DNA from: Rhodanobacter sp. LX-99
Lineage (GTDB): Bacteria > Pseudomonadota > Gammaproteobacteria > Xanthomonadales > Rhodanobacteraceae
Length of the DNA: 64,000 bases
Assembly: GCF_018599185.1 (NCBI RefSeq)
Contig: NZ_JAHFVL010000001.1
Location: 1,550,001-1,614,000, forward strand
Direction of reading: 5' to 3'
The translations under genes and the position numbers were made by a program. The notes below the pieces were generated by a model. That model saw nothing but the letters and a program-made list of their open reading frames with translations. It was not told the origin of the DNA and searched no databases. This document shows, one piece after another, positions 55,688-63,956 of this stretch. How positions within the stretch are numbered: position 1 is the stretch's first letter; the number at the start of each line of letters is the position of its first letter.

Positions 55688-56452
55688 ATGAGCAAGCAGT
55701 TTGCTGGAAAAGTTGCATTCGTCACTGGCGGCGGCACCGGCATCGGCCGGGCCGCGGCGCAGGCGCTGGCGGCGCACGGTTGTGCGGTCACGGTCGTCGG
55801 CAGGACGGCGAAGACGTTGCAGGAAACCGTCCGTTCCATCCAGGAGGCCGGCGGTAGCGCCCGCTACGATCTGTGCGACGTCGCGGACGAACAGGCGCTG
55901 GCCGCGGCGGTGAAGGCCACGGTCGAAGCGCACGGCCGCCTAGACTTCGCGATCAACAGCGCGGGCGTCGACGGCGAGGGCCCCGAGCTGACCACCGACT
56001 ACCCGATGGACAAGTTCGATCGCCTGATGGCGACCAATGTGCGCGGTGTCTTCCTGTCGATGAAGTACCAGCTGCCGCAGATGCAAAAGCAGGGCTTCGG
56101 CGCCATCGTCAACATCGCGTCAGGCGCCGGCTTGATTGGCGTGCCGGGCTATGCCGCCTATTCGGCGTCGAAGTGGGCCGAAATCGGCATGACGAAAAGC
56201 TCGGCCCTGGAGTACGCGCGTGACGGCATTCGCATCAACGCGGTTTGCCCTGGTCTCGTGGACACGCCGCTGTGGGCGCAGAGCGCGGCGGCCGATGGCG
56301 AAAATGCCGACCGCCTCATTGCCGCCCACCCGATCGGGCGCATCGCGAGCACGGCGGAGATCGCCGACGCGATCGTCTGGCTCTGTTCCGAACGTTCGAG
56401 TTACGTGCTGGGCACGGCGCTGCCGCTCGACGGCGGCTTCACGGCGCAGTAG
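55688..56452 (+). CDS. Short-chain dehydrogenase/reductase (classical SDR)
   Basis: 254 residues. Cofactor motif VTGGGTGIGRAAAQALA near residue 12, INSAGVDG (NAG variant), catalytic YSASK near residue 158 and PGLVDTPLW downstream. Oxidoreductase of unknown substrate; the Arg and Thr in the second strand (VVGRTAKTLQET) favour NADP(H). ATG 55688 follows AGAGGA. Fourteen bases before the next SDR gene, presumably co-transcribed. Confidence 0.88.
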   Translation: MSKQFAGKVAFVTGGGTGIGRAAAQALAAHGCAVTVVGRTAKTLQETVRSIQEAGGSARYDLCDVADEQALAAAVKATVEAHGRLDFAINSAGVDGEGPELTTDYPMDKFDRLMATNVRGVFLSMKYQLPQMQKQGFGAIVNIASGAGLIGVPGYAAYSASKWAEIGMTKSSALEYARDGIRINAVCPGLVDTPLWAQSAAADGENADRLIAAHPIGRIASTAEIADAIVWLCSERSSYVLGTALPLDGGFTAQ

Positions 56453-56465
56453 GGGGAAGCGAACC

Positions 56466-57437
56466 ATGGATACTCCCCAGACTCCCCTCCGCTCCCCCTT
56501 CGGCGCTGCCAGCACCGCGCGGGAAGTGATCGCAGGGCTGGATCTCTCCGGCCAGCTTGCGATCGTCACCGGCGGTCATTCCGGCATCGGCCTAGAGACG
56601 ACGCGCGCCCTGTCCGAAGCGGGCGCGACCGTCATTGTGCTTGCCCGCGACGCAGCCAAGGCCACCAAAGCGGTCGGCGGCTGGCCCAACGTCGAGATCG
56701 ATACCATCGACCTGATCGGGCCTGCCTCCATCGACGCGTTTGCCCAACGCTTCCTGGAGCGAGGCCGCAAGCTGGATCTGCTGATCAACAACGCAGGCTT
56801 CATCAACTACGCCTTCGAGCGCGACGCGCGTGGATACGAGTCGCAATTCGCCACCAATCACCTCGGTCACTTCCAGCTCACCGCGCGGCTGTGGCCGGCA
56901 CTGACCAGGGGCGCTCGTGTCGTGACCGTGTCGTCCATGGGCCATAAGGTCGCTGCCGTGGATTTCGACGACATCCACTTCGAACGTCGTCCCTACAACG
57001 ACTACGTGGCCTACGGGCAGTCGAAGTCTGCGAACGCCTTGTTCGCCTACTCGCTGGATCGTATCGGTCGCGTTGCGGGGATTCGCTCCTTCTCACTGCA
57101 TCCGGGCGGGATGATCACCTCGGGCTTCTCCCGTGACATGAGCGAAGCCGACAAGAAGGCCGCGGGTTTCCTCGATACCGAGGGCCGGCCAGTCGTGGAC
57201 CCGGAAAACAACATGAAAACCCTTGAGCAGGGTGCGGCGACGACGGTTTGGTGCGCCACCAGTCCATTGCTCAAAGGCATGGGGGGCGTCTATTGCGAGA
57301 ACTGCAACATCGCGCAGGCTGTTCCCGCGAACTCCAACGCGCACCTGGGTGTTCGACCGTGGGCCGTCTCGCCCGAAGCGGCGGCGCGCTTGTGGAAGGT
57401 CAGCGAGGAAGCGACCGGCGTTAGGTTTCCGGGCTGA
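56466..57437 (+). CDS. Retinol-dehydrogenase-like SDR oxidoreductase
   Basis: 323 residues. Cofactor motif VTGGHSGIGLETTRALSEAG, NNAGFINY, substrate Ser in VTVSSMGHKV, catalytic YGQSKSANALF and a C-terminal extension. The layout follows the WWOX/retinol dehydrogenase-like group often annotated simply as oxidoreductase. ATG 56466. Second SDR of the pair; the role is unknown, but with Ohr, AKR and an alpha/beta hydrolase nearby it could detoxify reactive carbonyls. Confidence 0.86.
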   Translation: MDTPQTPLRSPFGAASTAREVIAGLDLSGQLAIVTGGHSGIGLETTRALSEAGATVIVLARDAAKATKAVGGWPNVEIDTIDLIGPASIDAFAQRFLERGRKLDLLINNAGFINYAFERDARGYESQFATNHLGHFQLTARLWPALTRGARVVTVSSMGHKVAAVDFDDIHFERRPYNDYVAYGQSKSANALFAYSLDRIGRVAGIRSFSLHPGGMITSGFSRDMSEADKKAAGFLDTEGRPVVDPENNMKTLEQGAATTVWCATSPLLKGMGGVYCENCNIAQAVPANSNAHLGVRPWAVSPEAAARLWKVSEEATGVRFPG

Positions 57438-57477
57438 GGAGGTGCAAACCGGCCCCGGGCGATGCTCGGGGCTGGTG

Positions 57478-58524
57478 TCACACGCGAATGGAATCGACGA
57501 TCGCCTTCACGAAAGCGTCCGGGGCCTCCTGGGGAAGGTTATGGCCAATACCGCCGGTAAGCTGGCGGTGTTCGTACTTACCGGTGAAGCGCTTTGCATA
57601 GCTTTCCGGCGGCGGATGCGGTGCGCCGTTGGCATCGCCTTCCATTGTGATGGTCGGAACAGTGACGAATGGCGCCTCGGAAAGTCTCGCCTCGATGTCG
57701 TCGAACCGGGGTTCACCGTCGGCCAGGCCGAGGCGCCAGCGGTAGTTGTGGACGACGATGTCGACGTGATCGGGATTGTCGAAGGAGCGGGCGCTGCGGT
57801 CGAAGGTGGCGTCGTCGAAAGCCCATTTCGGCGAGGCCAGCTTCCAAATCAACTTGGCAAAGTCGTGCCGGTATTTCTCGTAGCCTGCTCGCCCGCGCTC
57901 GGTCGCGAAATAAAACTGGTACCACCACTGGAATTCGGACTCCGGCGGAAGCGGAACCTGAGCGGTTTTCCGGCTGCCGATGAGGTAGCCACTGACCGAC
58001 ACCAGTGACAGGACGCGTTCCGGCCAGATTGCGGAAACGATACCTGCCGTCCTGGCACCCCAGTCAAAACCGCCCAGCATTGTTTTTTCGATTCCCAAGG
58101 CATCGAGAAAAGCGATCACATCTCGTGCCAACGCCGCGGGCTGGCCGTTTCGAGGAGTCTCGGGGGAAAGGAAGCGGGTTTCGCCGTAGCCCCTCAAATG
58201 AGGGACAAAAACACGATAACCGCGCGAGGCGAGCTGCGGCGCGACCTCGACAAAACTGTGTATGTCGTAGGGCCACCCGTGCAGCAGAACGACAGGCTTG
58301 CCCTTCTTCGGCCCGACCTCGACGTACGCGATTTCGAGGTCGCCGGCGCGTATGCGCTTGAGGCTTGCGAATGCGGCGGCATCTGTTGGCTTGATGGCTC
58401 GTGCGGTTGTCGCCGGCGTTTGCGGGGCCATGCCCGCCACCCCCAACGGTGCGATGGCAACGCCGAGCGCCACGGCCCCAAGGATGCGGCGACGACCCTC
58501 GTCAACGGAATTTTGCTCGTGCAT
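57478..58524 (-). CDS. Epoxide hydrolase-like alpha/beta hydrolase, probably Tat-exported
   Basis: 348 residues. N-terminal RRRILGAVALGVAIAP looks like a Tat signal with a hydrophobic h-region. The oxyanion-region motif is LLHGWPYD, the nucleophile Asp is in MLGGFDWGARTA (GxDWG, as in epoxide hydrolases and haloalkane dehalogenases) and the base His is in GGIGHNLPQEAP. Substrate unknown. It is convergent with the SDR pair, 40 bases apart. Confidence 0.85.
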   Translation of the reverse strand: MHEQNSVDEGRRRILGAVALGVAIAPLGVAGMAPQTPATTARAIKPTDAAAFASLKRIRAGDLEIAYVEVGPKKGKPVVLLHGWPYDIHSFVEVAPQLASRGYRVFVPHLRGYGETRFLSPETPRNGQPAALARDVIAFLDALGIEKTMLGGFDWGARTAGIVSAIWPERVLSLVSVSGYLIGSRKTAQVPLPPESEFQWWYQFYFATERGRAGYEKYRHDFAKLIWKLASPKWAFDDATFDRSARSFDNPDHVDIVVHNYRWRLGLADGEPRFDDIEARLSEAPFVTVPTITMEGDANGAPHPPPESYAKRFTGKYEHRQLTGGIGHNLPQEAPDAFVKAIVDSIRV

Positions 58525-59360
58525 TGCAAACTCCCTTTGGTGGGCGATAGCTTGGTGCGCTTGCGACGGATGAGCCTGGCCCTGTTAATTCAACTACAAC
58601 GCCACCGAGGTTTCCATTCCGCGCGTCCGTACAGCATCCCTGCCTCGGAATTCGAGTCCGGGGCGTTTGGTGCAATTCGCGATGCGTCCTCTATTGGCCG
58701 ATCGCGGCCCCTTGCGACAGCCTGGCGGCACGTCGAATTGCAGGATTGGTTCGTGACCTATCGCCTTCACCGCCGTAACGCGGCGGCGTACCGAGTACGC
58801 GCAGGATGCGCGTTGCTCTACCTGGGGCCCCTCTGCAGCGGCGGGCGGGTGGAGGACCACCCCGCAGGGTGGCTTGCGAGGATGCAAGCCAGTTTGGCGT
58901 CAGGGTAGGCGAGGACATGGATGTCCGAGATAGAGCAACGCAGGAGCAGTTGTCGAATGCACTGTCGACAAACCCGGAGCCCGACCGCGGACTTTCCGGG
59001 CAGGGATTCCCGGAAAGCGCGTAAGCGGGGTGGCCTTCTCTTTACTCCGGACACCCTGCCCTCCGCCCTTCGGGCCGGCTTCGCCGTTCGCGCCGCTTCT
59101 GCGGCGCAGTGGTTACTTTCTCCTGGCCACGCAAGAGAAAGTGACTCGCCCTCCGAAGGAGGACGAAAGCTCTTGCTTCTGATGTCGGCGAGCGGACAGA
59201 GGCTCAGCGATTCCCGAACGGTGTCGGAAAGAAGATCAAGAGCGAACCCCACGCCTGAAGGACTCCCTTTGGTCGCCTAACCCTCCCCTGCGACCGAAGG
59301 AAGTCCCTTGAGAGGCAAGCAGGGAATACCGCGCAGCCTCGCCGAAACTCCTGCAACCAT
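58525..59360. other. 836-base gene-free region with repeat-like sequence
   Basis: No convincing gene on either strand. The left part (58525-58880) has scattered open frames with a poor, arginine-rich composition. The right part (58915-59281) carries sequence typical of dispersed Xanthomonadaceae non-coding repeats. A stem (GTTACTTTCTC 59112-59122 with GAGAAAGTGAC 59135-59145) with an intervening CTGGCCACGCAA loop is terminator-like. The 119- and 144-residue open frames here look like by-products. Confidence 0.5.
59112..59145. repeat. GTTACTTTCTC/GAGAAAGTGAC inverted repeat
   Basis: Ten of eleven base pairs match. Similar hairpins are frequent in intergenic repeats of xanthomonads, to my recollection; the copy number in this genome cannot be seen here. 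Confidence 0.55.
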
Positions 59361-60647
59361 TCAATCGATCGGCGTATGCCGATACGTGCTCACATCCGCA
59401 GGCTTCACCGGCCCGGCCCGGTTCGACCACGACTGCCGGATGTAGCCGACCACGGCGGCGACGTCCTCGTCGTTCAGCTGCTGCGCGAACGGCGGCATCG
59501 AGTACGGCTTCGGGTTGCCGGCGGTGGCCGGGGCGAAGCCGCCGAGCAGCACGCTGCGGATCGCGTTGATGCCGGTCGGTTCGGTGACCGAGGTGTTGCC
59601 GTCGAGCGGCGGGTAGACGCCGGCCACGCCGCGACCGTCTGCCCCATGGCAGTCGGCGCAGCGCTGCGCGTAGAGCTGGCCGCCCTGCTCGTGGCTGGCC
59701 GCGCGCTTGAACGGTGCCGGCGCGGGTTGCGCGCGCGGCGGCAGCGACTGCAGGTAGACGGCCACCGCCTGCAGGTCGGTGTCGGCCATGTGCTGGGTGC
59801 TCAGGCGCACCACGTCGGCCATCGGACCGAACGCACTGCCCTTGCCCGACTGGCCGGTCTTCAGCAGGTCGACGATGTCCTGCGCGCTCCAGCCGTCGAG
59901 GCCACCGCCGGGCTGGGTGCTGAGGTCGGGCGCGTACCAGTCCAGTTGCGGGATCCGGCCGCCGGTGAGGTGGCGGTCCTGCTCGATGCCGCCGAGCGCG
60001 TCGCGCGTGGTGTGGCATTCGTTGCAATGGCCCAGGCCCTGCACCAGGTAGGCGCCGCGGTTCCATTCGGGCGACTTCGCCGGGTCGGGCTTGAACTCGC
60101 CCGGCTTGAAGTACAGCGCGCGCCACGCGACCAGGCTGCTGCGCACGTTGTACGGAAAGCCCAGTCCCGGTTCGATATCCGGCCGATGCACCGGCGGCAG
60201 CGACTTCAGGTAGGCGAAGATCGCCAACGCGTCGTCGCGGGTCACCCTGGTGAACGAGGTGTACGAGAACACCGGGTACAGCAGTTCGCCCTGACGCCCC
60301 TTGCCCTGATGCAAAGCATTCCAGAAATCATCGAAGCTCCACTGGCCGATGCCGGTTTCCGGATCGGGCGTGATGTTCGGCGCCGGCACGTCGCCGAACG
60401 GCGTGCCCAGCGAGCGGCCGCCGGCGTAGCGCTGGCCGTCCCGCGCGGTGTGGCAGGCGGCGCAGTCGCCGACCGTGGCCAGGTATTCGCCGCGGGCGAT
60501 CAACGCCGGATCGTGCAGAGCAGCGGCATCCGCCTCGCGCTGCGCGGGCGATGACGCCGGCTGACCAGCGCGGCCGAAGTACCGCCAGCCCAGCACCGCA
60601 ATCGCCAGCAACGCCAGCAGCCACCATCCACGTCGCCACAGTTTCAT
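59361..60647 (-). CDS. Triheme cytochrome c (alcohol dehydrogenase AdhB-like subunit)
   Basis: 428 residues. N-terminal MKLWRRGWWLLALLAIAVLG is a signal or membrane anchor. Three heme-binding motifs are visible: CAACH, CNECH and CADCH, each in a separate cytochrome domain with downstream Met ligand candidates. This arrangement matches cytochrome subunits of membrane-bound alcohol, gluconate or sorbitol dehydrogenases. The ATG at 60647 overlaps the stop of the diheme cytochrome gene, so the two are translated together. No dehydrogenase gene is next to it. Confidence 0.88.
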   Translation of the reverse strand: MKLWRRGWWLLALLAIAVLGWRYFGRAGQPASSPAQREADAAALHDPALIARGEYLATVGDCAACHTARDGQRYAGGRSLGTPFGDVPAPNITPDPETGIGQWSFDDFWNALHQGKGRQGELLYPVFSYTSFTRVTRDDALAIFAYLKSLPPVHRPDIEPGLGFPYNVRSSLVAWRALYFKPGEFKPDPAKSPEWNRGAYLVQGLGHCNECHTTRDALGGIEQDRHLTGGRIPQLDWYAPDLSTQPGGGLDGWSAQDIVDLLKTGQSGKGSAFGPMADVVRLSTQHMADTDLQAVAVYLQSLPPRAQPAPAPFKRAASHEQGGQLYAQRCADCHGADGRGVAGVYPPLDGNTSVTEPTGINAIRSVLLGGFAPATAGNPKPYSMPPFAQQLNDEDVAAVVGYIRQSWSNRAGPVKPADVSTYRHTPID

Positions 60648-61411
60648 TGAGCCGCTCCGCTCTTGCCCATCACGCACCAGCCCGGCAACGGTTCGGTCTG
60701 CGCACTGGCCGGTTCCGGATGCATGTCGGCCGGCGGCTCGTGGCTGGCCAGCCACGCCGACACGGCGGTGATGTCCGATTCGCGCATGCGGTTGGCGACC
60801 ACGCCCATGCAGTAGGGCCCTTCGGCCGCGCGCTGGCGCGTGCGCCACGACACCAGCTGGGTGCTGAGGTAGTCGTACGACAGGCCCATCAGGCCCGGCA
60901 TCATCGGCTCCACGCCGGTGAGCTTGCCGCCGTGGCAGCTGACGCACGACGGCACGCCGCGGGTCGAATCGCCGCGCATCACCAGCTGCTCGCCGCGCCG
61001 CAGGGTCTCCGCGGACACCGCCGGCACCGGCAGTTTCCGGTAGGGCACGTCCTGCTTCGCGAAGTACTCGGCGATATCGCGCAGGTACGCCGGGCTCAAC
61101 TGGCGCACCACGTATTCCATCGGCGCGTGCCGGCGCTGGCCGGTCTGGAAATACTCGAGCTGCTGAACCAGGTAGCCCGCCGGCTTGCCGGCCAGGCGCG
61201 GAATCACCACGCTGTCCGGCGAACCCTCGCCGTGCACGCCGTGGCAGCTGGTGCAGGCGGCGACGCGCTGCTGCATGGTGTCGGGTACGGGCGGAGCGGT
61301 CCCCGCCTGCAGGCCCGCGGCCGATGCCGAAAGACTCCACACACCGAACACGAACGCCGCGCACGACGCATGTCCACGCAACCGCTGGCGCAGTGAAACG
61401 AATCTGTTCAT
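60644..61411 (-). CDS. Diheme cytochrome c4-like protein
   Basis: 255 residues. Signal segment near the N-terminus (CAAFVFGVWSLSASAAG), then two heme motifs, CTSCHGVHGEGS and CVSCHGGKL, each followed by a cytochrome c domain. Cytochrome c4 proteins carry electrons between the bc1 complex and terminal oxidases. A third Cys-rich tail (GWCVMGKSG) has no CxxCH. ATG 61411 is chosen from the signal; no strong ribosome binding site. Confidence 0.86.
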   Translation of the reverse strand: MNRFVSLRQRLRGHASCAAFVFGVWSLSASAAGLQAGTAPPVPDTMQQRVAACTSCHGVHGEGSPDSVVIPRLAGKPAGYLVQQLEYFQTGQRRHAPMEYVVRQLSPAYLRDIAEYFAKQDVPYRKLPVPAVSAETLRRGEQLVMRGDSTRGVPSCVSCHGGKLTGVEPMMPGLMGLSYDYLSTQLVSWRTRQRAAEGPYCMGVVANRMRESDITAVSAWLASHEPPADMHPEPASAQTEPLPGWCVMGKSGAAQ

Positions 61412-61524
61412 CCACGAATTGTAGGCGCCCCGAACGGGCCAACCGGCGCCGAATAGCGGATCGCGACAACCTGCCGCAGCGTGGCAATCCATGCACGCCT
61501 CCCGAAAAGTTGCATATGAATCTG

Positions 61525-61552
61525 TTGACCGCAGTGCAATATCCACTTTAAG
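61525..61552 (+). promoter_or_regulatory. Probable promoter of the threonine operon
   Basis: TTGACC (61525-61530) is followed after 16 bases by TTTAAG (61547-61552), giving a start about ten bases before the leader ATG at 61562. The AAGG that would serve as ribosome binding site overlaps the -10 box, so the true transcription start may lie further upstream or the leader may be nearly leaderless. Confidence 0.45.
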
Positions 61553-61561
61553 GTCGACGCC

Positions 61562-61717
61562 ATGTCGCCGCTTTCCACGCCAGCACGCACGCACTTCGCC
61601 CCGGTTCGCGCCGGGCGTGCGCCGTTGCCGGCCGGCGTCGTCAACCGTTCCTTCGCCACCACCACCACCACGACCACGATTACCACTCGGTCGGGGTGGG
61701 TGTCCGTGCGCGACTAG
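61562..61717 (+). CDS. thrL: Threonine operon leader peptide
   Basis: 51 residues. Codons 33-42 read ATTTTTTT-type sequence: seven Thr, Ile, two Thr (TTTTTTTITT), encoded mainly by ACC and ACG. A dense Thr/Ile codon run ahead of thr biosynthetic genes is the hallmark of ribosome-mediated attenuation: shortage of charged tRNA-Thr or tRNA-Ile stalls the ribosome and changes downstream folding. The Thr codons can pair with the G-rich GGGGTGGGTG just after them. Too short and unusual to be found by standard gene calling. Confidence 0.87.
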   Translation: MSPLSTPARTHFAPVRAGRAPLPAGVVNRSFATTTTTTTITTRSGWVSVRD

Positions 61718-61734
61718 GTTCTTCGCTACGCAAC

Positions 61735-61760
61735 GGCCCCGCCCTCGACCGAGGCGGGCC
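61735..61760 (+). terminator. Candidate attenuator hairpin of the thr operon
   Basis: GGCCC at 61735-61739 pairs with GGGCC at 61756-61760, and the stem continues through GCC/GGC and TCG/CGA with two bulged C. It lies 18 bases past the leader stop, at the expected position of the attenuator, but no T-run follows, so Rho-dependent or otherwise different termination would be needed. Confidence 0.5.
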
Positions 61761-61821
61761 GGCGCACTCCCCAAGCACAAGCCGATCCGCCAGCGAGCAC
61801 GGGCCTCACCAGGAGGTCATC

Positions 61822-62967
61822 GTGAACATCTGTGCGCCCCAACTTGCCGATCTGCCGCCGTCGCTCGGCTTCGCCACGCCGACCCTGCGGCGGCAACGCG
61901 TGCTGGCAGTCGGCGTGATCGGCCCCGGCCGCGTCGGCAGCGCCTTGCTGGAACAGTTGCGTGCCGCGCAACCGCGGCTGGCCCGCGACAGCGGGCTGGA
62001 ACTGAAACTCTGCGGCGTGGTGGCCAGCAAGCGCATGTGGCTGGACTGCGACGACGCCGAGCTCAACGGCCGCCACGGCGGCGCGCAGATCTGGCGGCCG
62101 AACGACCTGGATGCGTTCGCCGAACACGTGCGCGGCAACGACGGCCGGCATGCGCTGCTGATCGACTGCAGCGCGAACGACGAGGTGGCCGCGCACTACC
62201 CGCGCTGGCTCGCCGCCGGCCTGCACGTGGTGACGCCGAACAAGCTCGCCGGCAGCGGGCCGCTGCCGCGCTGGCAGGCGATCCGCGCGGCCTGCGCCAG
62301 CGGCGCGCGCTTCCGCTACGAGGCCACCGTGTGCGCCGGGCTGCCGGTGGTGCAGACCTTGCGCGACCTGCTCGATACCGGCGATGAACTGCTCGCGGTG
62401 GATGGCATGTTCTCCGGCACGCTGGCGTGGCTGTGCAACCGCCACGACGGCCGCCAGCCGTTCTCCGCCCTGGTGCGCGAGGCGCATGCGCTGGGCTATA
62501 CCGAACCCGACCCGCGCGACGACCTGTCCGGCCTCGACGTGGCGCGCAAGCTGGTGATCCTGGCGCGCGAGGCGGGCTGGCCGCTGTCGCTGGAGGACGT
62601 CGACCTGCAGGGCCTGGTGCCGCCGGCGCTGGCCGCCCTGCCGCTGGACGAATGCATGCAGCGGCTGGACGAGCTGGATGCGCCGATGGCGGCAAGGCTG
62701 GCCGAGGCGCATGCCGCAGGCGGCGTGCTGCGCCACGTGGCGCAACTGGACCGGCACGGCCGCGCCAGCGTGCGGCTGATGGTGCTGCCGGCCACCCACG
62801 CGTTCGCGCATACCCGGCTCACCGACAACATCGTGCAGTTCACCACCCGCCGCTACTGCGATAATCCGCTGTCGGTGCAAGGCCCCGGCGCCGGTCCGGA
62901 GGTGACCGCCGCCGGCGTGTTCACCGACCTGCTGCGTATCGCCGAGTCGCTGGAGGCGCGCGCATGA
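61822..62967 (+). CDS. Homoserine dehydrogenase, monofunctional
   Basis: 381 residues. GTG 61822 is preceded by a perfect AGGAGG at five bases spacing. NAD(P)-binding [16 protein letters not shown], the NK pair in [11 protein letters not shown], and the catalytic region [12 protein letters not shown] and [26 protein letters not shown] are those of the C-terminal half of bifunctional ThrA/MetL. No aspartokinase and no ACT domain are present, so feedback sites on this protein are missing. Reduces aspartate semialdehyde to homoserine for threonine and methionine. First enzyme gene of the operon. Confidence 0.93.
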   Translation: MNICAPQLADLPPSLGFATPTLRRQRVLAVGVIGPGRVGSALLEQLRAAQPRLARDSGLELKLCGVVASKRMWLDCDDAELNGRHGGAQIWRPNDLDAFAEHVRGNDGRHALLIDCSANDEVAAHYPRWLAAGLHVVTPNKLAGSGPLPRWQAIRAACASGARFRYEATVCAGLPVVQTLRDLLDTGDELLAVDGMFSGTLAWLCNRHDGRQPFSALVREAHALGYTEPDPRDDLSGLDVARKLVILAREAGWPLSLEDVDLQGLVPPALAALPLDECMQRLDELDAPMAARLAEAHAAGGVLRHVAQLDRHGRASVRLMVLPATHAFAHTRLTDNIVQFTTRRYCDNPLSVQGPGAGPEVTAAGVFTDLLRIAESLEARA

Positions 62968-63956
62968 ACTCCTCGCTGCTGGAACCCGTCATGGCCTCAC
63001 CGCGCCGCCCCAAACCCCCGCAAGTCGCCTGCGCCTTCGCGCCCGCCAGTGTCGGCAACGTGGGCGTGGGGTTCGACCTGCTCGGCCACAGCGTGGCCGG
63101 CGCCGGCGACCGCGCCGAGGTGCGCCGCATCGACGAGGCGGTGGTGCGCATCGCGGCGATCTGCGGCTGCGTCACCGACTTGCCCACCGATCCGCGCGCG
63201 AACACCGCCGGCACCGCGTTGCTCTCGCTGCGCAAGGCGCTCGGCCTGCAGCACGGTTTCGAGCTGGTGCTGCACAAGGGCATCGCGCTGGGCTCGGGCA
63301 TGGGCGGTTCGGCCGCCTCCTGCGTCGCCGCGTTGGTGGCCGCCAACGCGCTGCTGGCGCAGCCGCTGCCGCGCGAGGCGCTGTACGGCTTCGCGCTGGA
63401 CGGCGAGACGGTGGCCAGCGGCAGCCGTCACGGCGACAACCTCGGCTCGATGCTGCTCGGCGGCCTGGTGCTGGCCACCCACGAACGCCTGCTGCGCATC
63501 GAGGTGCCGGCCGCATGGCACTGCGCGCTGGTGCATCCGCACGTGGTGCTGGAGACGCGCAAGGCGCGCGCGGCGTTGGCCGGTCACTATGCGCTGGGCG
63601 AGTTCGTGGCGCAGAGTTCGAACCTCGCGCTGGTGCTGGCCGGCTGCTACCGCGGCGACGCGGCGCTGGTCCGCGAAGGCCTGAAGGATGTGCTGGTGGA
63701 ACCGCGCCGCGCGCCGCTGATCCCGAACTTCGCCAAGGTGAAACAGGCGGCGCTCGATCACCACGCACTCGGCGCCAGCATCTCCGGCGCGGGCCCCAGC
63801 GTGTTCGGCTGGTACGACAACCGCAGCGATGCCGAAGCGGCGAGCGTGGCGATGCAAGCCGCGTTCGCGGAGGCCGGGCTGGACAGCGACGCGTGGGTAT
63901 CGCCGATCAATGGGCCGGCTGCCGCACTGATCGACTCGATCGAGGCTGCCGCATGA
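62964..63956 (+). CDS. thrB: Homoserine kinase (GHMP family)
   Basis: 330 residues. [18 protein letters not shown] and the ATP loop [20 protein letters not shown] are the GHMP-kinase signatures; the C-terminal [14 protein letters not shown] motif closes the fold. It phosphorylates homoserine for threonine synthase. ATG 62964 overlaps the dehydrogenase stop (ATGA) with GGAGG upstream, and its own stop overlaps the thrC start, so the three enzymes are translated in series. Confidence 0.95.
   Translation: MNSSLLEPVMASPRRPKPPQVACAFAPASVGNVGVGFDLLGHSVAGAGDRAEVRRIDEAVVRIAAICGCVTDLPTDPRANTAGTALLSLRKALGLQHGFELVLHKGIALGSGMGGSAASCVAALVAANALLAQPLPREALYGFALDGETVASGSRHGDNLGSMLLGGLVLATHERLLRIEVPAAWHCALVHPHVVLETRKARAALAGHYALGEFVAQSSNLALVLAGCYRGDAALVREGLKDVLVEPRRAPLIPNFAKVKQAALDHHALGASISGAGPSVFGWYDNRSDAEAASVAMQAAFAEAGLDSDAWVSPINGPAAALIDSIEAAA

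Noticed and set aside
58921..59280. 119-residue open frame MSEIEQRRSSC...
   Set aside because: Lies in a repeat-like region with a strong hairpin; Ser/Arg-rich, no domain, no ribosome binding site. Kept only as a repeat observation.
61696..61821. ATG-initiated extension of homoserine dehydrogenase
   Set aside because: Overlaps the leader peptide end and the attenuator; GTG 61822 has a perfect AGGAGG.
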